Shown here piece after piece: positions 23,890 through 36,660 of a stretch of DNA of 64,000 nt. Position 1 is the stretch's first letter. Every line of letters begins with the position of its first letter. The notes beneath the pieces were generated by a model. The model searched no databases and had not been told where the DNA came from. It was given only the letters and a program-made list of their open reading frames with translations. The stretch spans positions 36,430,101-36,494,100 of the forward strand of contig OX638371.1 in assembly GCA_951812925.1 (NCBI GenBank). Direction: 5' to 3'. The stretch comes from Calliopum simillimum (lineage: Eukaryota > Arthropoda > Insecta > Diptera > Lauxaniidae). The position numbers were made by a program, and so were the translations under genes.

Positions 23890-25585
23890 AGCATAAAATA
23901 GCAGTTACTAAGTAGTTACCAACAAAGCACGTGACAAGTGGCATTTGTGGTGTGAGCTAACTGTTCCATGTTTTTGAGTAAAAAACACCAACATTGCAAA
24001 ATGCATAGAAAAAACCAAAAAATCGGTAGGTTGGTTTTCGTTACTATTTTCATCCATAACCATATGAAATCTTCAGTCGAATTTACCTACAAACCTATAG
24101 AACTAGACAAACACGCTTTATTCATTTTTTGCATAGATTAGACGAGAATCACAGCAAAAAAATCAATGCAGCAGTAGTTTTGCTTAAAATCATCCTTGAG
24201 TTAATAAATGAAAAAGAGCGTTCCGTTTCATGTCCTATGAGTCACACTTATTCAACCAACAATTTGAGACAGAAAACATTAACTTTTTAAAATTTCCTTA
24301 TAGTTCATTAAAGAAGGGCTAGTTAGTTATTTTTCGAGACAGTTTTCACAGTCTGAGCTTAAAATAACCCCTCCCAAACGAGAATAAAGAGAAAGAAGAA
24401 GTCTCAATAACACAGATCATTAATGTGATTTTTACAAGAATCTATCCCCCTCCCCCTTGAAACGAAATCCCAGCTACGTCCTTGATTCCTGTAGACTCTG
24501 CCACGAGGAACCTGCGGTAATACGCAGCGTTAAGTACCTAGATGCCGGGATCTTAGATCCCAATGACTTATATAGTATTTAACTCACGGCAGCGACAAGT
24601 TCTATAATAGGGAAAGAGGCTGTACAAAAGATCTTTTAGGTATCAGTGCAATCCATAGCGTGCAAAAAATAATAATAAATAGACAAAAATTTTTGTGGAC
24701 TTACAAATACTTATATTTCAAAAAAAAAAAAATCCTTACATAAGAACTTTTAAAAATACAAATTTTTTTTTTTTAAAGTTTTCTTAAGAATCAATCAGAT
24801 GAGTGCCACGCCCAATTTTTGACGATTGAACGATTCTGCACTTTATAATTCGCAAATTATTTTATTGAAATTTGGTAGGAAGGTGCGGTTTGTAAAACAA
24901 AACCTTTTTTTTTTAAATTTTCCAAAACGTCTTATAAAATCATCAATTCAAATTTAAGATACTTGACTTTAATGACTCCTATTACAATTTAAAGTCTGCT
25001 CGTTTAGTCATACTTATTGAAATGTGTTTTATGTTTCCAACGCTCTTATATGTAAGTAATTTGAGCATTTCCTTCCGTCTGCGACATTGACGCGTGCTTC
25101 TGTTAAATATACAAATATAAGCCCATAAAAAACAACAAATAAGTAATTTAGGTATGCATGTATGTACTTATGTAGGTACGTTATGTCCTTTCTTTGAGTA
25201 TTTACTAGCAAAAACAGCACTTAAGGGCTGTCATCATTCTGCTTTGAACATAGACAGGACATCACTCCTACAATTGTTAAATCAGATTTCCGATATTTCA
25301 AGATGTTCATACTCTTTAATGTATGTACATACATATTTTTGCTACAAATATACCATCTTTTGTTTGTTTGTTTGTATTAGCAAAATGTGCGTTTATGAAG
25401 TAAATGAATTCTTGAAAATATGTATTGTCTATTGCGTTTCCTTAATATACTAGGTGCCCAAAAGTTATTTAAGTATCTCAACTTTATTAATCTTTTCAGC
25501 ATATTATCACCTTTAAATTCACGGTTGTCTTGAATATGCTCAAAACATGCAAACCCCGAAATTGGAGCTGATCGTTTCTCGAAAT
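23890..25585. other. No gene recognised
   Basis: A less AT-rich patch at about 24470-24660 (CTCTGCCACGAGGAACC, GCGGTAATACGCAGCG) could be a LINE or host scrap; no frame is convincing. The rest is AT-rich. Confidence 0.35.
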
Positions 25586-25589
25586 AGTA

Positions 25590-27080
25590 ATTTTCGATGT
25601 GTTTTGCGATGCTGAAATTGAATCCGGCCTAAAATTGCTCTATTTTCTATGGTTCTTAAGATATCCTAACCTAAAAAAGCAAAATATATAGTTTTTGCTA
25701 TTTTTTGAAGCTATACTATAACTAGAAAATAGAAAGTTTATCCGTAAAAATCCGATAAATAATTAAAAGCTCTTATCTTTTTCTTTAAAACCCCGTCCGT
25801 AAAATAGGTCGAAAAACGGTATTTTTAAAAAATAATAATTTTCGATGTATTTGTCGGTGCTGAATCTGAATTCAGTCTTGGAATTGCTCTATCACGTATG
25901 GTTTTGGAGATATTCTAACATTAAAGTTCAGAAACACGGTTTTTGGGGCTATATACGTATACATAGAAGACGTACGAAATTGTTTTTATACCCTACAACC
26001 AGGGTATATTCACTTTGTCCTTCCGTTTGTAACGCAGAGAAGGAGGCGTGGCAGATATATAAAAGTATATATATTCTTGATCAGCGTCACCTCCTGAGTC
26101 GATATAGCCATGTCCGTCTGTCTGGCTGGTTGAGTGGCTGGCTGGCTGTGTGTGGAAATACATTTTTTGTGAAACTAAGCAAAATAATTCAACGAAATTT
26201 AGTGCACGGCCTTCGTCGTCAAAGTTAGCTCGGGGAATTGAAAATGAGCGAAATCGGTCAACGGACACGCCTACCGCCCATACAAAAAATATATTCAAAA
26301 TGCAACTTTTGGAGTATTTTTCACGATGATGCAGCCAAAATACACATAAATACTACGAATTGTAAGCGCAAGCTCTAAGCAAAAACTGGGCGAATCCGGG
26401 CAAGAGGGCGTGTCACCTCCCATATAAGCAAAAGCTTCAAAACGCTATACTGAAAGCGTTTTTTGATAAAATCAAACTAAATATTACTCAGACACTAAAA
26501 ATTATAAATGCAAGCTATAAGCAAAAACTGGATAAAATCGGACAAGAGGGCGTTGCACCTCCTATATGAGCAAAAGCTTCAAAACACTATACTGAAAACA
26601 TTTTTCGAGATAATCCAACCAAATTTCACTCAAACACTAATAACTATAAATTCAGACTCTGAGAAAAAACTGGGTGAATTCGGACAAGAGGGCGTGGCAC
26701 CTCCCATACACGTATAAGCAAAATTTTCAAAATACAGCTGTGTAGAGTATTTAATGTTTGGCCAGGCCAAAGGAACACCCTTACTAGTTTCTTTTCTTTT
26801 AAGTGGATCGTTTATTATTGTTTTTCGTATTAAAAATAAGCTATGAATTGGTTTTGTATGATTTTTTCTTAAAAAGTTATCACCATTTTAAAATGAAAAT
26901 CGTATGTGGATTCTCATATGATTTTTTACTTAATGGTGTCATTTTTGAATGGTCATAACTTTTTTGAAAAAAGGTTAGAATATCTATAAAACTATACGTG
27001 ATAGAGCAATTGTGAGGATTCGGATGCAGCATTGCCAAATATTTACATCGAAAATGACTATTATTGTTTCGGGTTGTTGT
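25590..27080. repeat. Foldback split by another repeat
   Basis: Blocks with TTTTCGATGTRTTT, GGTGCTGAAT and AATTGCTCTAT at 25605-25920 occur twice in direct order and once inverted at about 26990-27060. A complete minus-strand copy of the minisatellite-bearing repeat (25985-26797) sits between the arms. A further relative of the arm is at about 58858-58920. Confidence 0.55.
25985..26797 (-). repeat. Dispersed minisatellite-bearing repeat, complete minus-strand copy
   Basis: On the plus strand it starts TTTTTATACCCTACAACC (inverse of the right end) and finishes with CACCCTTACTAGTTTC (inverse of the left end). It contains three to four ~125-bp units at about 26340-26740 and a GTCTGTCTGGCTGG run near 26115-26145. 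ORFs across it are repeat translations. Confidence 0.8.
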
Positions 27081-27374
27081 GTTATTTTGATAAATTCCAT
27101 TTTTCAACCCTTTCTAGGGCGGGGCACGTACTTGCGATTTAAAAAAATATTGAATTTTGTAACTAACAAAACAGGTATTGAATAAAAAAAGAAAATCAGG
27201 GGTTTCGCAAACTATCATACAAGCCCCGTTCCGGAGAACCGTGTCTCTTTTTGAACATTTTTAATGGCCACAAAAAAATTCAACCATGATACTATGACGT
27301 AGGCGTAGTTATAGTACTTTGAAAATCAACACTCATATTACTATGTACACTTGTATGCGGAAAATACCTTAAAA

Positions 27375-27840
27375 TAGGATATCTCCTAAACTGTGGGTCG
27401 TACGAAAATAATTTGCACTACTTTTTGATATGAAATTTTCTGAGCTACAAAGCTGTAGAGCACCATTTTTTTTGTAGATATAAGCGTTAGCGAGATACTA
27501 ATTTTCTCGACCTTTGTGCCTGAATAACTTTTTGTACGACAGTGAAATCGGTCTCGAATTTTGGTGCATAATTTGAAACTAAAAAATAGGCCGACTAGAA
27601 GAAAAAAATTATGGATTTTATATGTTGGGTTGGAAAGCCCAATTTCACTGCACAATATCTCCTAAACTATAGGTCGTGCGAAAACAATATGCACCACTTT
27701 ACGATATGAAATTAAATGAGCTACAAAATTGTGGAAGTAATTTTTTTTGTAGATAAAATCGTTAGCGAAATATTTGGAAAAAACTGTTTTTGTCGACCTT
27801 TTGCGCCCGATATCTCACGTAGGCACCACCTCTCAGGAAT
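27375..27840. repeat. Two diverged direct units (ATATCTCCTAAACT type)
   Basis: Unit 1 starts at about 27377 and unit 2 at about 27652. Each has ATATCTCCTAAACT, then a GGTCGT(A/G)CGAAAA segment, GATATGAAATT, GAGCTACAAA and TTTTTTTTGTAGAT in that order. Related phrases recur at 52550 and 57090. Confidence 0.65.
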
Positions 27841-29835
27841 TCACTAGAACAGAAGTTCATACCTACTATTGGAAGAACACTCACAAAAAAATTCAGCTTT
27901 GATACTATGAGGAGGGTCAGCCAAGCGCTGGCTCTTAGTCTATCTGATTTGAAATTCTGGTAAAATTTATGAGAAACAAAGTAGCAAGTACTATTTTTTT
28001 CGCCATGTATATCGGACAGGATTTGTATAGATATCTAAAAGTGAACTCCTCATAGCTGGTGTTTTTTAGCTGAAGAACAAGTAAAGCATACAATTTTATT
28101 TTCAAAACACCCTTAAAAATATTTATATAATTTATTATTCCCCAATGAAATTGCTAGAAAAAGGTTATCTGAAACCAATTAACTTTTAAAACAAGCAAGT
28201 TCAAAATTTTAAAAACTGAAACATATAATAAGTATTATCTAAATGAAACTGATAAAATAAAAAATATAAGTAGTCGAATATGCATACAAACAGGATGCCA
28301 TAAAAATTTATGAACAAAAAGATGTGGTACACTCGTAGGTACTACGGATACATACGTGAGAACTTTGCTATTCATTAATACATTTTTCTTTTGGGGTATT
28401 TACGCACTTATATATGTACCTACTGAGTTTGGTGGGAAATTTGATTGTATTGAACTTTAACCCGCATTGCAGTAAATATTTATTGAACATTCATTTTGAT
28501 TTTTCCTTAAATATCCTTTTTTCAATTTCCTTATTTTATTGCATATTTTTTTTTTTCAAACTTTGTAAGAATTTGTAAAGCATTTTCAAAGCAAATGCGG
28601 GAAAGCTGAAATTTATGTTTTTTCGTTCTCTATGGGAATTTCTTTTTGCATGATCATGAAATAACATTTTGTAGAATTCTAATAATATTGAGGTCGTTGA
28701 AGCATTCTGACTGGTTTTTTCTCTTTATTTGAGTACCGGATAGTCTGAAATGGTGGTGGCACACGCTCTTTTATTGTACCACCTCGACTTTTGTATCAAA
28801 AGCAATATTTTTATGAGGGCTACAAACCAATTTTGGTGCGTTATTGTATTATAAAATTTATGACCACAACAAAAAAAGAAATGCATGTTTTAATTGAAAA
28901 GTGTGCCGAACCATGTTTCCTCTTAAAATAAAACGAATTTTAGATTTTTGATGCAAATGCGTTGGTCATGATTTAAACATTCTGAATTAATATCTAGCAG
29001 AGCATAAACTAACAATCAGATGAAAGTTCTAAAAAAACTATATACATGAAAATCAGCCGGAGTACGTATGTGACTTTTTTCAACAAAACTGTACTTAAAA
29101 AAGTAAATTTTCAGTAAATACTCGCATAGTAACTCTGACAACAATATTTCATTTATGTTCAAAAAGAACCCACCACTTTGTGTGACAGTTTCACTGATTT
29201 CGTTAAATTGTAAAGGAATTCAACCATAAAATGTACGCGATGGGATTGCCCTTACCATGTGAGCACTAATGTAGATGTTTTGAATTCCTTCGACAACTAT
29301 GTAACGATGGTGATATACGAGTAGTGTCCACCAAAAGATCGTTAAACTCAAATGAAAGCGAATTTGCTGTGGGAATTCCTTCATACTTAGTTGTTGTTTA
29401 GTGCTGATGTTTTGTATTGTGCAGGACTTGTGTATTTTCTTGTTGGTTTTGGTCATATTTTCTATTCTGTATTTGGTTTGATGTATTGATGCTGATATAA
29501 AACCAACCACCAAAATTACTTGCAGATCAGATAGCCATGGTGTAGCACAGTAGAATAGAAATAGTGGTTCGCAGAGGTAAAACATATACTTGTATTCCTT
29601 CATTTTTGGAAAATACATTTTGTTTTGATGAATTATCACTAATATATTAAAAATATGGGTAACTCTATTAACGAAAGAAGGAACATACGAGTACAGTATT
29701 TATGGCACAATTTTTTATTTTTTTGCAGCTGAGTTCAGACAAATAGTGTAAGTTCAGGTCTTTTTTGTACTCTTTTAAAACTGGCCGGTCAAAAAAAATA
29801 AAAAATTCACGAATTTTATTGTCGTGTAAAATAAA
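27841..29835. other. No gene recognised
   Basis: AT-rich, mostly unique DNA. The 139-codon minus-strand frame at 29220-29639 has no recognisable domain. Confidence 0.4.
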
Positions 29836-29837
29836 CT

Positions 29838-30432
29838 ACGTCCTGAGTCCGAGTCCGGGTCCGTTTTTATCCAGAAAGTCTGAGAAAAAAGATTTCAAAG
29901 TGATATGGAGGTCAAAATGGGGCTTATGTGTCGTTTGGTGATAAATTCGCTAAAATTCTGAAACTACTTTTATATCATTGAATTGTTGTTGATGTATTTG
30001 TTGTTGTAATTGATAAATTTGAAAAAAGGTCATATCTCCAAAACTATCAATCCAATTGAAAATATGCGAATAAGATTTTTATAGGTTGTCAAAATACCTT
30101 TCATATGACACCAATATTTTTTCAATCAATCCAGGGGTTCCCAACTTATAGCGGCTTTCATAGAAGATATATCCGGATCTTTCGATGGCTATATCTCCGA
30201 AACTAGGTCCGAGAGACCCTTTTTGATCACATATTCTTTTCAGAATTTTAGCGAATTTATCACCAAACGACACATGACCTCCATATCACCTTGAAATCTT
30301 TTTTCTCAGACGTTCTGGAAAAAAACGGACCCCGGATTCGGATTCAGGACGTCAAAGTCCCTAGGAAACCCATAGTCTAGTCAAAACGCCATGACATTTT
30401 TTTTTTTTTTTGTAAACCTGTGTTATCTTTAA
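29838..30432. repeat. Palindrome, family X (copy 1)
   Basis: The left arm (TCCAGAAAGTCTGAGAAAAA, GATATGGAGGTCAAAATGG, GTCGTTTGGTGATAAATTCG) is mirrored at 30240-30355. Outside the right arm lies AAAACGCCATGACATTTTTT and then CCTGTGTTA, the same terminus as the intact family member at 48680-49586. The left terminus is truncated. Confidence 0.75.
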
Positions 30433-30439
30433 AAATGGT

Positions 30440-30745
30440 TTCAGTATAGCTTTATGAACCTTTTGCTTATATGTGAGGTTCTACGCCCTCTTGTCCGAGT
30501 TCAACTAGTTTTTGCTCAGAACTTGTACCGCCATCACTAATAATTATGTGTATTTTGGTTACGCTATCGTAAATAATCCTCATTTAATTGCGTCATACAT
30601 TTTTTTGTATTGGCGGTAGGTGTGTCCTTTGACCGCTCATTTTCAATCCCACGAGCTAACTTATACGACGAAGTCAGTGTATGATATTTCATCGAACTAT
30701 CTACATCGACGTAGCTATATCGACTCAGGAGTGTAAACTGTTTGT
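30440..30745 (+). repeat. Fragment of the minisatellite-bearing repeat
   Basis: One partial unit (GCTTATATGTGAGGTTCTACGCCC) is followed by the GGCGGTAGGTGTGTCC segment and ATATCGACTCAGGAG; the right end is missing. Confidence 0.65.
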
Positions 30746-31114
30746 TAAAACTTAATTATTTTTGCTACTCAAAAACAGACATTTTTCAGCCACTTATAAA
30801 TCGTCAATACAATGTTCAATGACAAAACTGTCAATTATAAATGTCAAGGATTTGAAACCTATAAATGGAATTAAAAATATCCTACAAAATATATTTTCCA
30901 CAAAAATAATATACAGGGAACTGAGAATCTGATTGGCCGCGACACTATCTTACATACAAATATCCACGATCTGAGAAAAATGCAAGCGATCCTAGCTCTC
31001 GAAATTAAGTTTGATTTACCATTAAAAATTTAATTTTTCCCCAAGAACGTGTCAGGACACTGAAAATTTAGCACTTGAACGTTAAATTTTTCAAGAAATA
31101 CACAAAACAACACT

Positions 31115-31805
31115 GATTTTGCAGCATAAGGTTTCGAAATCGATTTCGAGTAATCATGACATACTGAATGCAAAAATAATATCATGTTCGGCGCATATTG
31201 ACTCTAGTTCTCCAGATATCCTTGTTTAAAAGTGCAAAAATAGCTGCTTTCAAGCATATTTAAAGTAACACATTTTTGTTAATGACATCGAAAAGGCATA
31301 ACCTTCCTTTCCTTCCGAGTAATCAATAATTGAAATAATGATTTTTAAACTCCATACAAAGGACCAATTTTTTTTTGCGACCATAGGATTTTGAGGTAAT
31401 CCAGATTCAATGAAGTAAATAAATACTTAGGGCATGGTTTGTTCGTCTGATTTGACTCTAGTTCTTTAGAAATCCTTGCTCAAAAGAGCAAAAAGAGCCG
31501 TTTTAATTGTATGGAGTTGAAATGGGTGATAACTCGGAAAGAAAGAATCTAATCGGAATATTTAAAAGTTAAGGTTTAAAGAAGAAAGTTACGACCTTTT
31601 AACAAAAATTGATTACACTGTTATACTTCTTCAAACATGCCTCAAAAGAGCTATTTTTGCACTTTTAAGCAATGATATCTGAGGAACTAAAGTCAATTCT
31701 GACTAATAAATTATACTCTAGGTATCGGATGACCTTGGTGAATCTGAATTTATTCACAAAACTAAGGCCGCAGAAATAAAATATTTTTTTGTCCCCATGT
31801 GATAT
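31115..31805. repeat. Degenerate foldback
   Basis: TTGACTCTAGTTCTCCAGATATCC...GTGCAAAAATAGCT at 31200 is mirrored by AGCTATTTTTGCACTTTTAAG...ATATCTGAGGAACTAA at 31650. A third partial arm lies at 31445-31500. The arms are well diverged. Confidence 0.55.
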
Positions 31806-32029
31806 CTTTGAGATCGAGCTAATATTTAGTAGCTTTCAAGAAACAGTTTAGTTGTTTAGTTTTGTCCCTAAATCAATATTTTGCATTTAGCTGCAGAAAT
31901 GCTCTCGTTAGTAGAATCACCAGTTCTATAAAAAAAATTTTCCTTAAAAAATAGGAAAAAGTCTTCAGCCGAGGTCGCGAAAACTTGCAAAAGCTAAAAG
32001 TATTCGTAACACATGAACATAGAAAAAAT

Positions 32030-32170
32030 TTAAAACTTTAGCTTACATGGGAGGTGCCATGCTCTTTTGTCTAAATTAACCAACTTTTTGTTCAGAGTTT
32101 GGCTTAAGTGTTCCTAGTATTTTCGTGGATTTTGGCTGCATTCACTTTTGTCCAACAGTCTTTAGGTACT
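32030..32170 (+). repeat. Fragment of the minisatellite-bearing repeat
   Basis: It contains AGCTTACATGGGAGGTGCCA and TTTTTGTTCAGAG, about one unit long. Confidence 0.55.
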
Positions 32171-32379
32171 TACCTATAAGTAAAAAAAACTCAATAAGTA
32201 TTCCCATTTTACTTTTTCAATCGGTTCCTTACTTTTCAAGAGATAATCCATTGATTGGAAGACTGCTATAAAAATTTTTCTCGGAAAGGATGCATCTCAA
32301 AATTGTTTGAAAAACTTAATAGGGCAAGCGAATCATGAGACTGACACGAAGCGCTATGAGGGAAACGCAAATATCCCCA

Positions 32380-33065
32380 GGCGGTACAAGTAGGACTAAG
32401 GTGATCAAAAGATTCCATGCATATTTATGGATGGATCACTGATGGAGGGTAGAACAGAAGGGTAGAGCAGGAGCTAGGATTTTATCTAGGAAATCGAATC
32501 TAGCATGATATCTATACCTTACCAATTCACCAAGTAGAAATGCTTAGTTTAATGTATGCGTTGGACTATTTACTAGATCGTCAGGTGATAAACAAGAAAA
32601 TCTTGATCGTACTGTACAATCCGGCAGTGAGTGATAAAGCGTACGAAAATTCAATAGATGTTCCCGTGCAAACGTGGTCACTCTGATGTAGGTAAAAGGA
32701 AAAAATTGGTATGGAATAGATGGCGTACAACTTAGCAAAAACGGGTCAACTAGGGATTTAGTGCGACTCAAGTAAGAATCAAGGGTTGCTATTTTCAATG
32801 AATTGGTAAAGATTGGGTCAACAAATTAATTGACTTTTTACAGCAGTGCAGACAATCTGGAACTGTACTTAGCCTCTAGGAGATGCGATTGACCAGATCC
32901 TCAGTCTTAAGCGGAGTTGTCTGAGCTGATTGAGCGCAATAGTTACTGGACATGGCAGATATCGCCCTAACAAGATGACACTTATGGAGAACAAGTTTCG
33001 CAGGCTTTGTCTAGGAAAGGCTGAGACAGCGACACACGTAATATCTCAATACCCAGAAGAATGAG
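32380..33065 (+). pseudogene. LINE 3' fragment: RNase H and C-terminal zinc-finger region
   Basis: Broken plus-strand frames give FMDGSLMEGR near 32430 (the first catalytic Asp block of LINE-encoded RNase H) followed by AGAR. Near 32935 comes IVTGHGRYRPNKMTLMENKFRRLC with a residual ...ATHVI, the region that in I-like LINEs precedes the C-x-C...H...C finger. Many stops are present, so it is dead. Its better-preserved relatives are at 35.1 and 50.9 kb. Confidence 0.65.
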
Positions 33066-34130
33066 CTCTATAAATTTTATAAACATACTTGCATGGAATT
33101 TCGACAAAAACTACATACATACATATAAGACTTATGCTGTTTTGCCATGCGAACATAGTTCCTTTCTTAAACTCGTAAACCACATTATCAATATTTTATT
33201 CATAAAACATTTTTAACTAAAAAAAAAAAGAATTTGATGACAAAACTACTTATCATTTTTAAGGGATGAAAATGTGAACTTGAATATGTTTGATCAGTAA
33301 TCCTCCCTCTAAATGACTGGAAGCGTACAAATAAAGAAAAACACATGATGAATCTTAGCATAATAATGAATTTTTTGATCGGTGATCTTAAAAAAAAAAT
33401 AAAATCTCTTTGGTAGTGCAAAAGAAAGGTGCAATTATATGCCTGTCCGTTGTTGTTTTCCTAAGAGAAAACGTTTTCCTCTGTATCAGTTGTAGGTGAT
33501 CCATATGGTGTTTTTTCATCTCACATGTGTGTGCGAGCATTATAAGAGCCATCATTATTTTTGCCCTTCAGAAAGGTGCTAGGGTTTTTTCGAAATACAG
33601 ATGGTGGATTTTATGCATTTGATATGCAATCTGTTCTTGTTGTTGCTGCTGCATTTTTACATATGGTTGCTTTAGAATTATTGTACAAATGTAAGAAATT
33701 GTATCCTTTATAGGTAAGTAGGTACTATACAAATTTTTCTATTAGATTTACGAAATTATTCTCACGGTTATTTTCAAAAGAATAAATTTTTGGTTTTTGT
33801 TTCAACCGTAGAGTGTTGGCGGTAAAAGGATTTTATATGATTTTTCCAATGGGAGCAACATTTTCCGCAGCGCTTTTTTGACATTGACATATTTCGGTTA
33901 CGTGAGATTTATTAATATTACATTGTGTGTTTATAAAGTAATCGAACAGTTTATAATAATGAGACAAATTATTTAAACAAGGAATGGTATAGATATGCAT
34001 AGTAGAAAAACTAGTCAAATTTGACTAGTAATATGTTTAAACTGCCATATATTATTTAAGATAATGCAACTCAATTTCTCATAAAAACTTCAGAAGGTAC
34101 CTGCTATCTCTGAACCAATGCTAATTGAAT
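33066..34130. other. No gene seen
   Basis: AT-rich DNA without recognised features. Confidence 0.45.
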
Positions 34131-34134
34131 TTCA

Positions 34135-34960
34135 AACTAGTAAGGGTGTTACCTTTGGCCTGGTAAAAAAATAATATACCTTACACTGAATTATTTTGAA
34201 ATTTTTGCTTGTACGGGAGGAGCTACGCCTTCTTGACTGAATTCACTTAGTTTTTGCTTAGCATTTACTCTAACTATTTTAAGTATCTGCATAAAATTTG
34301 GTTTCATTATTTCAAAAAAATGCTTTCAGTACTGCCTTTTAAAAATTTACTAATATTGGAGATGCCACGCCCTCTTGTCCGAGTTTGCCTTGTTTTTGCT
34401 CAGAGCTTGCAATTAATGTTCTTAGTGTGTGAGTGAAATTTGGATGGGTTATTTCTAAAACAACCATCAGCATAACATTTTGAATCTTTTGCTTATATGG
34501 GAGATGCCACGCCCTCTAGTCTTAATTCGTCTTGTTTTTTTTTTTTGGAGTACAACTTTTTGAAACTTTTGCTTATACAGGAGCTGCCACGCCCTCTTGT
34601 TGGATTTCGCCTAGTTTTTGCTCAGGGCATGCAATTAATGTTTTTAGTGTTTGAGTGAAATTTGGTTAGATTATCTTTAAAAGCGCATTCAGCATCACAT
34701 TTTTAAACTTTTGCTTATATAGGAGGTGCCACGCCCTTTAATCTGAATTCGCCTTATTTTTGCTATTTTTTATTATCCCTAGCAATTATGTGAATTTACT
34801 TGCGTTATCGCAAATAATGCTCTTAATACGTATTGCGTTTTGATCATATTCTTTGTATGGGCGGTAGGCGTTTCCATTGACCAATTTTGCTCATTTTCAA
34901 TCCTCTGAGCTAACTTTGACGACGGTGGCTGTGTTCCTTTAATTGTATAAGGAAAAATTT
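34135..34960 (+). repeat. Minisatellite-bearing repeat with about six tandem units
   Basis: It starts AAACTAGTAAGGGTGTTACC. Roughly six ~100-130 bp units with GGAGGTGCCACGCC(C) and TTTTGCTCAG follow, then GGGCGGTAGGCGTTTCC. It stops after GACGACGGTGGCTGTG without the right end. This is the longest array in the window. Confidence 0.75.
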
Positions 34961-35089
34961 GCATTTATGGGGAACCAGACAATTTGGGTCTAACTAGTCG
35001 CATATGTTATCGGAGGTCCAATTTGTACTAGGAGGTGATCTAAAAAACTGTAATTAACTGTTAAAACTATGAATATGACAACAGTGGCT

Positions 35090-36660
35090 AGAACCCTATC
35101 GTCAATATTATAATGATTTTACAGAATGTATTTCATAAGTCGACACGGGGTCAAGGCGGTAGCTTATGCTGATGATATTTTTGCTTGTGTCTGGTCGTGA
35201 CTAAAATATTTTAAGTGACATAATGTCTCAAGCCCTTAAAAACATTACATTGTGGACCACGGATCTTGTGGTGTTCACGAATTAGCACTAAATACCAAGT
35301 TTTCGGCCTCCAACGCTTAATAACGTTCGTTTGCTTCGTAAACAAAGTGCCGAATATCTAGGCGTAAACCTCGATAGAAAATAGTCTTGGAAGATGAAAA
35401 TAGAAGAAAGGGCACGAAAAGCATGCGTTGCTTTTCACACATGCAAAAGGATGTTTAACAAATCTTGGGGCCTTAAGCCAAAAGTAGTTTTGTGGATGTA
35501 AGAGGCCATCATCAGACCAATTCTGACCTACGGAATTCTTGTCTGGTAGAAGGCTTTAAGCAAGCAAACGTTTTTGGCAGGTACAGGAGTTAGCGGAGCT
35601 GTTAACACTGTGCCTTTAGCTGCTCTCGACGCTTTGCTTCATTTGGAGCCCCTTGATATTTACGTTAAACGAGTTGTAGCAAAAGGTGCTATCAGATTGA
35701 AGGATTCGGGCTTCTGGAAGTCGAAACTTTATGGCCATGGCAGTATTTTTGCACAATTCCCTAGTGGTGATATTGACAATGGAACTAATTACATCAATCC
35801 CACTTTAACGTTCTCAACCAACTTTCAAGTGAAAATACCTGAAAGAAAAGGTTGGACTCCGATTCTGAATGCCAAAGAAATATACACTGATGGCTCGAAA
35901 ATGGAGTCTGGTGAAGGTGCTGGGGACTTAAATAGCAGCGAGTCTTTTGCTTTACTTTGTTACTGCAGTGTATTTCAAGCGGAAATTCTGGCTGTGTGGA
36001 AGGCATGCCTAATTATTAAACCCAAAATTTATGAATGTAGTGACACATTTGTTATTTACGTTGATAGTCAGGAAGCCATAAGGGCCCTTGGGTCCAATAT
36101 TACTAAATCTCGCTTAGTCCTTAGCTGCAGAAAATCCCTATGTGCAGAAGGGCAACTATTTAATCTTCAATATGTTGGGTTCCCGGACACTGTAATTCCG
36201 TTGGTAATGAAAATGCTGATGAACTTGCTAGGAAAGGGTCTTTAACTGACATAATTTCTGAAACCTATATTATGAAACCACTTGCATTGATAAGAGCCAG
36301 CATTGACTCTAAATGTATTTTGTGGGCTAATTGTAGATGCTCAAACATGTAGTTTACGTCGAGGGCGATTGTATGACGTTAACAGAACACGTAGAATTAT
36401 TTCATTAGATAGGCAAAGTCTCAGAACTTTAATTGGTGTCATGACAGTGCACTATTTTATAGGCAGACACGCTTCTAGATTGAGCCTCACTGAAGTAGGA
36501 GATTTTTGTAGTAGTTGTAAAGATTTTGACGTCGAAGAGTCCATTTTAAATTTCCTTTGTGAATGCCTAGCGTTGGCTAACCGACGTTATAAGGTGTTTG
36601 AAAGTAACTTCTTCGACTCTCTTGAAGATATAGCTCAAAAGAGTGAGTTTTAAAGAAACA
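35090..36660 (+). pseudogene. Non-LTR retrotransposon 3' half (RT palm, RNase H, zinc-finger tail)
   Basis: At 35151-35190 the plus strand reads VKAVAYADDIFA, with the YADD catalytic box of reverse transcriptase. The LINE RT motif EYLGVNLDRK is near 35347 and RPILTYGILVW near 35516. After a break, a 224-codon open stretch (35574-36245) holds the RNase H landmarks: YTDGSKMESG at ~35883, FQAEILAVWKA at ~35970 and YVDSQEAIRALGS at ~36057. The final His/Asp region (ADELARKGS in relatives) is shifted near 36215. A frame at 36303-36653 carries the C-terminal region with FCSSCKDFDVEE. Stops and frameshifts separate the parts. An I-like or related RNase-H-bearing clade is likely; the endonuclease end is missing. 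Confidence 0.82.

Noticed and set aside
29220..29639. 139-codon minus-strand ORF
   Set aside because: No recognisable domain, no clear splice or neighbour support; length is possible by chance in this amount of AT-rich DNA.
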